From positions 1,488,001 through 1,552,000 of the forward strand of contig NZ_CP039252.1 of the NCBI RefSeq assembly GCF_004795855.1: a DNA stretch of 64,000 nt, read 5' to 3'. The stretch is from Hydrogenophaga sp. PAMC20947. GTDB taxonomy: Bacteria > Pseudomonadota > Gammaproteobacteria > Burkholderiales > Burkholderiaceae_C. The notes beneath the pieces were generated by a model. It made no database searches. It saw nothing but the letters and a program-made list of their open reading frames with translations, and was not told the origin of the DNA. The position numbers and the translations under genes are program-made. This document shows positions 58,589 to 64,000 of this stretch, in pieces (position 1 is the first letter of the stretch; each line of letters opens with the position of its first letter).

Positions 58589-59454
58589 GCCGCCAGGGCC
58601 ATCACCAGGCCCAGGTAAAAGGCCACCTCACACACCTGTTGCGTGGCGCCCAGGCCATCACCGGTGAAGCCTTGCAAGCGGCGACCCAGCAGCCGCCCCA
58701 TCCACAACAGCCCGAGCACCGCGCCCAGCACGGGCGCCCACCAGGCCACGTCGGGCCGGGCCAGCCCCACCACCACCATCGCCCCCACCCACCACAGCAG
58801 GCCTGCGAGCAGGCCCGCACCGCTAATGGCTTCGGCCAGTGGTTTGGATTTGGAGGCTGCGGTATCGCCCACATGGGGCAAGCTGCGGATGATGAACAGC
58901 GGCATGAGGCGCGAGCTCACGTGCGCGGCAAACAAGCCCAGCGCGGCCAAGGGCCAACCGCCCGCTTGCGCGAGCAAGGCCAGCAAGGCCGTTTTGGAAG
59001 CAATGGCCAACATAAGCGCCAGCGCGCCGTAGCTGCCCACGCGGGAGTCTTTCATGATGTCAAGCGCGCGCTCGCGGTCCAGGCTGCCGCCCAAGCCGTC
59101 AGCCAGATCGGCCAGGCCGTCTTCGTGGAAGGCGCCGGTGAGCAACACGCTGAACACCGTGCTCAGCACCGCAGCCACCCAGGGCGCTGCCGGCTGGCCG
59201 GGCAACACCGCCATCAACCCCGCGAACACCATGGCCGTGAGGCCACCCACCACCCAGCCCACGCCGGGAAAATGGGCGGCGCTGGCGCGCAACATGGCCG
59301 GGCTGAACCCCACCCAGTCGGCCAGCTGCCCGGTGATGGGGATGCGGGTGAAGAACTGCAGGGCCAGGAGAAAGTGGCGAAGGAACCGGAACACTCCGCT
59401 GCGCCGCTTCGGATCTTCGGTTGAGCGTTCTTGCTTCACCGCATGGGCCCTCAA
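58585..59454 (-). CDS. cobS: Adenosylcobinamide-GDP ribazoletransferase (cobalamin synthase)
   Basis: A 289-residue integral membrane enzyme that joins alpha-ribazole to adenosylcobinamide-GDP. CobS marks are FLLALQFFTRIPI and the Asp-rich metal loop FHEDGLADLADGLGG, then ERALDIMKDSRVGSYGALAL. Start is TTG 59454 overlapping the cobT stop, or a GTG five codons later; both are non-ATG. Hydrophobic helices fill the rest of the protein. Confidence 0.92.
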   Translation of the reverse strand: MRAHAVKQERSTEDPKRRSGVFRFLRHFLLALQFFTRIPITGQLADWVGFSPAMLRASAAHFPGVGWVVGGLTAMVFAGLMAVLPGQPAAPWVAAVLSTVFSVLLTGAFHEDGLADLADGLGGSLDRERALDIMKDSRVGSYGALALMLAIASKTALLALLAQAGGWPLAALGLFAAHVSSRLMPLFIIRSLPHVGDTAASKSKPLAEAISGAGLLAGLLWWVGAMVVVGLARPDVAWWAPVLGAVLGLLWMGRLLGRRLQGFTGDGLGATQQVCEVAFYLGLVMALAA

Positions 59455-60518
59455 ATCACGCTGCCGCTGGCCACCACAGATTCTTCCTGCCGCGACACAC
59501 CCGCCCCCTCAAAGCTCGCCATCTCGCGCAAGATGGCGCAAGCGCTTTGCAACAGCGGCCACGCCAGGGCACCCCCCGAGCCCTCCCCCAGACGCATGCC
59601 CAGATCCAGCAAAGGCTCGGCCTGCAAGCGCGACAACAGCAAGGCATGGCCGCGCTCGCCCGAGCGGTGCGCGAACACACAGCGCTGCAACACGGCGGGC
59701 GCCAGGCTGCTGGCCACCAGCACCGCGGCGGTGGCAATGAAGCCATCCACCACCACCACGCGGCGCTCGCTCGCAGCCTGCAACACCGCGCCCACCATGG
59801 AGGCGATTTCGAACCCCCCAAAAGCCGCCAGAGCATCCAGCGGCTCTCGCGCTTCGGCATGGAGCGCCAACACTTCACCGAGGATCTGAATCTTGCGTTG
59901 CACGGCATCGCCGTCGAGCCCGGTGCCGGCGCCGGTGCAGTCGGCAATGTCAAGCGAACACAGGCGGGACATCAGCATGGACGCCGCCGAGGTGTTGCCA
60001 ATGCCCATTTCCCCCAGCAGCAGCGCATTGCCCGGCAGCTCTTTCACCAGTTCAGCGCCACTGGTGAGCGCCACCTTGCACTGCGCAGCGGTCATCGCGG
60101 GACCGGCCAGAGAATCGGCGGTGCCCGCGGCCACCTTGCTGATCACCAGACCAGGCTGCGGCTCGAATTCGTGGGCCACGCCGCAATCGACCACGGTCAG
60201 GCCGATGCCGTGCTGGCGCGCCAACACACTCACAGCTGCGCCACCGCCCAGGAAGTTTTGCACCATCTGCCAGGTCACATCGCTGGGATAAGCCGACACA
60301 CCACGAGCGGCCAGGCCATGGTCGCCGGCGAACACCACCATCTGGGGGGCCAGCAGCTCAGGCGACTCGTTGCCCAGGATGAGCCCTAGCCGCAACCCCA
60401 AGGCCTCGATACGGCCCAGCGACCCCAGGGGCTTGGTGAGGTTGTCCAGCTTGTGCTGCAGGCGCTTGGCGAGCTCGGGCTGGTGCAAAGCGTCGACGGT
60501 GGGAAGGGAAAAGCTCAT
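59451..60518 (-). CDS. cobT: Nicotinate-nucleotide:dimethylbenzimidazole phosphoribosyltransferase
   Basis: A 355-residue enzyme that makes alpha-ribazole-5'-phosphate from DMB. Family marks are LDNLTKPLGSLGRIEALGLR, VVFAGDHGLAARGVSAYP, GEMGIGNTSAASML, the AFGGFEIASMVGA block and the C-terminal LDLGMRLGEGSGGALAW with the catalytic Glu. ATG 60518 sits one base after the cobQ stop, supporting coupled translation. Confidence 0.95.
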   Translation of the reverse strand: MSFSLPTVDALHQPELAKRLQHKLDNLTKPLGSLGRIEALGLRLGLILGNESPELLAPQMVVFAGDHGLAARGVSAYPSDVTWQMVQNFLGGGAAVSVLARQHGIGLTVVDCGVAHEFEPQPGLVISKVAAGTADSLAGPAMTAAQCKVALTSGAELVKELPGNALLLGEMGIGNTSAASMLMSRLCSLDIADCTGAGTGLDGDAVQRKIQILGEVLALHAEAREPLDALAAFGGFEIASMVGAVLQAASERRVVVVDGFIATAAVLVASSLAPAVLQRCVFAHRSGERGHALLLSRLQAEPLLDLGMRLGEGSGGALAWPLLQSACAILREMASFEGAGVSRQEESVVASGSVI

Positions 60519-60519
60519 G

Positions 60520-62151
60520 TCAGACCTCGGTTGAAACGTGAATGAGGCGCTCAAGGACGCCGGGTGAAAAATGTTGTTCGATGTAGTCGGCCAGGCCGTC
60601 AAAGACAGTCTCAAGCGTGGGCACGCGGGCGCCAAACAACGCCTGCAACACGCGCGGGTCTTCGAACAAGCCGTGCAGGTACACGCCGAGCACGTTGCCA
60701 CCTTTGTTTTGCCAGGCGAGACCGGCCATCACCTCGATGGCCACATCGCCCGCGACGGCCATGGCCGGGTGCTGGGCCGTCTGACCGTGGTGGATTTCGT
60801 AGCCGTCCACCGCCACGCCCGACAACGATGCCCAAACGCCCGTGAGGGTCTGGAATTCGGTGCGGGTGTGGCGCACGGTTTTCTGGGCATCAAACGCGGT
60901 CACCAGCGGCAGCAATCCCAGCCCGGGCGCATTGCCCAGGCCCATGGGCTCCACACCCTCGGGGTCCACCAGCGCTTCGCCCAGCATTTGCAACCCGCCG
61001 CACACCCCCAGCACCGCCCCGCCCTGTGCCGCGTGTTGCGCCACCGCGCGGTCCAGCCCCTGATCGCGCAGCCAGGCCAGATCGGCGCTGGTGGCCTTGG
61101 AGCCCGGCAAGATGATCCAGTCGGCCCCCATGCAGCCGGCCGGGGTGCGCGCCCAGACGAGGCGCACACCGGGTACGTTTTTCAACGGTTGAAATTCGTC
61201 CAGATTGCTGATGCGCGGATAGGCCACCACGGCAATGGTGATCCACTCCGGTCGTTCGCCTGATGTTCTGCCGCCGGGCCGCCCCAAGGCAGAACGGGCC
61301 CCCCCGGGGGGCAGCGCACCACGCGCAGCGGGAAGCGTGGGGGTCATGTCAAACACGCCGTCTTCCTCGGGCAGGCCGTGTTGCCACCACATGGGCAGCG
61401 TGGCCACGGTGGGCACACCGGTGAGGTCTTGCAGCATCTGCGGGCCAGGCGCGAGCAAGGCCGCATCACCCCGAAACTTGTTGAGCACAAAGCCCTTGAT
61501 CAGCGCCCGTTCTTCTTCGGGCAGCAAGGCCCAGGTGCCATAAAGGTGGGCAAATGCGCCACCGCGGTCGATGTCGGTCACCAGCAGGCAACGCGCCTGG
61601 GCATGGCGGGCGATGCGCATGTTGACGATGTCACTGGCGTGCAGGTTGATCTCGGCGGGCGAACCGGCGCCTTCGATCACCACCACGTCGTATGCTTCGC
61701 GCAGTGCATCGAGCGCGGCCGTGATGGTAGGCCAGACTTTTTCACTGCGCCCGCGCCAGGGCATGTCGGACAAGGCCTGGTTCACTTCCCCCATCAACAC
61801 CACCTGGCTTCGGGTATCGGCCTCGGGCTTGAGCAGCAGCGGGTTCATGCGCACCTCGGGCTCGGCCTTGGCGGCCAGGGCCTGAAAGTATTGCGCAGAG
61901 CCAATTTCTCCTGCGGGCGACAGATTTTCCGCAGGGCCGCCCCAAGGAAAATCGACCCCCTCGGGGGGCAGTGACCCGTGTGAACGGTGGAGCGCAGGGG
62001 CCACAACCCTTGCGTTGTTGCTCATGTTCTGCGCCTTGAACGGCGCCACTTTCAAGCCCTGGCGCGCGTAGTGACGGCACAGGGCCGTGGTGAGCCAGCT
62101 CTTGCCCGCTCCGCTGGTGGTGCCCAGCACCATGACACAGACTGCAGTCAT
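60520..62151 (-). CDS. cobQ: Cobyric acid synthase with two palindromic-element insertions
   Basis: A 543-residue amidotransferase that amidates four side chains of adenosylcobyrinate. The N-terminal dethiobiotin-synthetase-like domain has MVLGTTSGAGKSWLTTALCR and FKAQNMSNNARVV; the glutaminase domain has the nucleophile in GAVLGVCGGLQMLGE and a His near GYEIHHGQT. It is ~55 residues longer than the usual ~485-490. The excess sits in two Gly/Pro-rich inserts (SHGSLPPEGVDFPWGG near residue 60, ARGALPPGGARSALG near residue 280), encoded by related palindromic repeats. ATG 62151 overlaps the upstream stop as ATGA. Confidence 0.93.
   Translation of the reverse strand: MTAVCVMVLGTTSGAGKSWLTTALCRHYARQGLKVAPFKAQNMSNNARVVAPALHRSHGSLPPEGVDFPWGGPAENLSPAGEIGSAQYFQALAAKAEPEVRMNPLLLKPEADTRSQVVLMGEVNQALSDMPWRGRSEKVWPTITAALDALREAYDVVVIEGAGSPAEINLHASDIVNMRIARHAQARCLLVTDIDRGGAFAHLYGTWALLPEEERALIKGFVLNKFRGDAALLAPGPQMLQDLTGVPTVATLPMWWQHGLPEEDGVFDMTPTLPAARGALPPGGARSALGRPGGRTSGERPEWITIAVVAYPRISNLDEFQPLKNVPGVRLVWARTPAGCMGADWIILPGSKATSADLAWLRDQGLDRAVAQHAAQGGAVLGVCGGLQMLGEALVDPEGVEPMGLGNAPGLGLLPLVTAFDAQKTVRHTRTEFQTLTGVWASLSGVAVDGYEIHHGQTAQHPAMAVAGDVAIEVMAGLAWQNKGGNVLGVYLHGLFEDPRVLQALFGARVPTLETVFDGLADYIEQHFSPGVLERLIHVSTEV
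61265..61345 (-). repeat. Palindromic element A inside cobQ
   Basis: GTTCTGCC (61265-61272) pairs perfectly with GGCAGAAC (61288-61295) around a 15-nt core GCCGGGCCGCCCCAA. A CCCCCC/GGGGGG hairpin and an AAGCGTGGGGG-type tail follow. It is kept in frame with cobQ. See the sister copy at 61923. Confidence 0.75.
61923..62000 (-). repeat. Palindromic element B inside cobQ
   Basis: GATTTTCC (61923-61930) pairs perfectly with GGAAAATC (61946-61953) around GCAGGGCCGCCCCAA, differing from element A's core by one base. The CCCCCTCGGGGGGCAG hairpin follows. Stems of A and B differ at three positions, each compensated in the other arm. It is in frame and in the same orientation as element A. Confidence 0.75.
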
Positions 62152-63152
62152 ATTCTTCTTTCCTGTTTCACCGAACACGCGGCCAAAGCCGCCACCAACG
62201 CGGCCTGCGCCTGTGGGGGCTGTACGCTCAGCCGCCAGTGCCCCGCCAACCCCAGAGAAGTCGTTTCACGCAGTTTGATGCCCTGATCGCGCAAGGCCTG
62301 GGCATCCAGTGCCTCCGGTGGGCGGGCGCAAAAATAGTTGGCTTCGCTGCTGAGGCAATGCCAATTTTGCAAGGTCAACAGCGACACCTGTTTCGCTTTC
62401 CAAACGGTGAGCTGCTGCTTGCAGCCCGCCAGCCAGTCTTGCACATCGGCACGGCCCCAGGCCATCAACATGGCCACCGCATGAGCGCCCAGCGGCCACG
62501 AAGGCGCCATGGCATTCAACTGATCGGCCAGTGCCCCGCCGTGAACCGGTGCGATCGCGTAGGCGCCTCTCACTCCGGTCATAGCCAGCGCCTTGTTGGG
62601 CGACCACACCTGCCAAACCAAGTCCAACGCCTCAGCATTCAGACTGCACGCACCCGAAAGGCGCAAGGGTTCATAGGCCCGGTCGAGCACCACCACGGCG
62701 CCATCGACCGTTGAAGCCACCTCCACCACCCTTGCCGCCTCTGCTTCTGCGCAGCCGCGCGGGCTGGAGGGCTCACACAGCCACAACAGATCGGCCTGCT
62801 CTGGCTCCAACACCCGCTCCAGCCCCCAGGCACGCGCCGCACGGCCATAGTCGCCGTAGGCCAGCGCGGGCAACCACACCCGCCGACCACCACCATGCGC
62901 CACCGCAGCGGAGATGCGCGAGATGAACTCACTGGCGCTGCCAGCCAAAACGATGCAGGTGGGATCAACACCATGGTGCGCGGCCAGCGAAGCGCGCAGC
63001 TCGGTGTACAACGGGTCCGGGTAGTGACGCGGGTCGGCCGATCGAACGGCAGACAGCGCCATGGGACATGGGCCGCAGGCGTTGGCGTTGGTTGAAAAAT
63101 CCCAGCAGGGCACACCGAGTGCGTCCGGCCCACCATGGAGCGCGGTCACCAT
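62148..63152 (-). CDS. cobD: Threonine-phosphate decarboxylase-like aminotransferase (cobalamin side chain)
   Basis: A 334-residue PLP protein of the CobD/CobC (HisC-like) family. It has DFSTNANACGPCPMAL at the start, LAGSASEFISRISAAV, and the PLP Lys in WSPNKALAMTGVRGAYAI. It supplies (R)-1-amino-2-propanol phosphate by decarboxylating threonine phosphate. It starts at ATG 63152, seven bases inside the cbiB end. Named CobC in Pseudomonas and CobD in Salmonella nomenclature. Confidence 0.87.
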   Translation of the reverse strand: MVTALHGGPDALGVPCWDFSTNANACGPCPMALSAVRSADPRHYPDPLYTELRASLAAHHGVDPTCIVLAGSASEFISRISAAVAHGGGRRVWLPALAYGDYGRAARAWGLERVLEPEQADLLWLCEPSSPRGCAEAEAARVVEVASTVDGAVVVLDRAYEPLRLSGACSLNAEALDLVWQVWSPNKALAMTGVRGAYAIAPVHGGALADQLNAMAPSWPLGAHAVAMLMAWGRADVQDWLAGCKQQLTVWKAKQVSLLTLQNWHCLSSEANYFCARPPEALDAQALRDQGIKLRETTSLGLAGHWRLSVQPPQAQAALVAALAACSVKQERRI

Positions 63153-64000
63153 GCGACCCTCCCCGCCAAGCTGATCAGCAACGACACCAGCATCACCGCC
63201 ACAGCGGCAAGAGCCAGCGAGCCCGCCACGCGCCCGCCGACCCGAATGGCCCGTGCGATGTCGTAGGCTTGCGGGTGGCGGCCTTGTTCATTCAAGGCGT
63301 ACACGCCGGGTTTGCTCAATTGCACCCCCAACACCAGGGCCATGGCGGCCATGGGCCAGCCGCTGTTGGGCGAAGGCGTGTGCCTGGCCTGGACCACCAG
63401 GGCCTTCCAGGAAACGGCCGTGCCCCATGCCATCAGCAGTGCAGCGGTGATGCGCGCCGGCGCCCAAGACAACACATCGTCCGCCCGCGCAGCCCATTTG
63501 CCCGCCCAGGTCCAGTCGCGGCCCTGGCGCTCGCCTCGGTAGCCCCACATGGCATCGGCCGTGTTGGCAAATCGGTAGACCGCTGCCCCCGGCAAGCCGG
63601 CCATTGCAAACCAGAACAGCGGCGCAACCACCGAGTCGTTGAGGTTTTCAGCCAGGGTCTCGATGGCGCTCTCGCGCACCTGCGATGCGTCCAGCTCCGC
63701 TACATCGCGGCTCACCAGCCAGCTCAGCCGCTCACGCCCGGCAGGCAGCGAAATGCCCAAAGCGGCTTCAACTGCCCCGACCTCGTCGCGCAGCATGCGC
63801 CAGGCCAGCATGGGCTTGAGCAGCAGCCCCAGCACCAGCGGTTGTAGCCACCAGGGCGCATTACCCAGCAGCCAGAGCAATGCCCCGCTCAGCACCAACA
63901 CCATCAGTGCACCCGCAAGCCAAGCCATGGCCCCGCGCCAGAACACCCGGCGCTCATTGCCGCCAGGTGCGTGCGCCAAGGGCGCAACCCTTTGCCCAGC
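63146..64000 (-). CDS. cbiB: Adenosylcobinamide-phosphate synthase (5' end outside the window)
   Basis: A membrane enzyme that attaches aminopropanol (phosphate) to adenosylcobyric acid. CbiB blocks are DVAELDASQVRESAIETLAE, LNDSVVAPLFWFAMAGLPGA, VYRFANTADAMWGYRGE and DDVLSWAPARITAALL. The frame is open to base 64000. The visible ~284 residues lack the usual first ~30-40, so the true start is beyond the edge; the TTG at 63979 is not a convincing start. First visible gene of the cbiB-cobD-cobQ-cobT-cobS-cobC operon. Confidence 0.93.
   Translation of the reverse strand, partial: AGQRVAPLAHAPGGNERRVFWRGAMAWLAGALMVLVLSGALLWLLGNAPWWLQPLVLGLLLKPMLAWRMLRDEVGAVEAALGISLPAGRERLSWLVSRDVAELDASQVRESAIETLAENLNDSVVAPLFWFAMAGLPGAAVYRFANTADAMWGYRGERQGRDWTWAGKWAARADDVLSWAPARITAALLMAWGTAVSWKALVVQARHTPSPNSGWPMAAMALVLGVQLSKPGVYALNEQGRHPQAYDIARAIRVGGRVAGSLALAAVAVMLVSLLISLAGRVAW

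Overview
The window is GC-rich, gene-dense bacterial chromosome. Its gene complement (class I PHB operon, propionyl-CoA/methylmalonyl-CoA operon, aerobic-type cobalamin genes, orphan TRAP-type binding protein, FCD-type GntR regulators) and the style of its intergenic palindromes suggest a betaproteobacterium of the Burkholderiales, probably Comamonadaceae (Hydrogenophaga/Acidovorax-like). This placement is inference from gene content; there is no rRNA gene to confirm it. No tRNA, rRNA or CRISPR array was recognised.

Left part (1-9.5 kb): the 5' end of uvrB, an aromatic/aspartate aminotransferase, an intracellular PHB depolymerase with an unusual Ala/Pro/Lys-rich repeat tail, an orphan RnfB-type ferredoxin, a chemoreceptor with a C-terminal Cache domain, and a small duplicated neighbourhood (two paralogous small proteins, a VOC-family gene and its decayed copy). 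From 9.0 to 17.6 kb a tightly overlapping minus-strand operon encodes methylmalonyl-CoA mutase, MeaB, propionyl-CoA carboxylase beta and alpha, biotin synthase and a VOC protein that may be the epimerase. It faces a divergent GntR regulator. The B12 needed by the mutase is supplied by the cobalamin operon at the right edge (58-64 kb: cbiB, cobC/cobD, cobQ, cobT, cobS, cobC phosphatase), and the biotin by bioB inside the operon.

Middle part (18.3-35 kb): a candidate sigma-54 promoter precedes an FNT-family channel, cyanase and a fused PP2C phosphatase/Ser-Thr kinase with a C-terminal membrane anchor. Then come a Dyp-type peroxidase, a sulfide:quinone oxidoreductase with its three cysteines, an FKBP, dusA and the phaCAB operon. 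Next are pgeF, maiA, and an overlapping pair consisting of an archaeal-type AMP/thymidine phosphorylase and a PRPP-synthetase-like protein.

Accessory part (35-46.5 kb): a GntR-controlled set of Rieske oxygenase, glutamine-synthetase-like ligase and [2Fe-2S] ferredoxin, which looks like a catabolic module for an amine. It is followed by a broken IS5-family transposase and then an AT-rich island of two GT2 glycosyltransferases, two large polytopic membrane proteins, a small EamA-type flippase candidate and a methyltransferase. The island resembles a lipid-linked sugar/surface glycosylation locus acquired by transfer.

Right part (46.5-58 kb): mostly housekeeping singletons (fumarylacetoacetate hydrolase family, DctP, Nudix, aminotransferase, PhnD-like, HDOD, DUF2059, nth, SDR), and a SugE/Gdx guanidinium exporter preceded by a recognisable guanidine-II (mini-ykkC) riboswitch. 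Two palindromic elements sit in frame inside cobQ, with compensatory changes in their stems.
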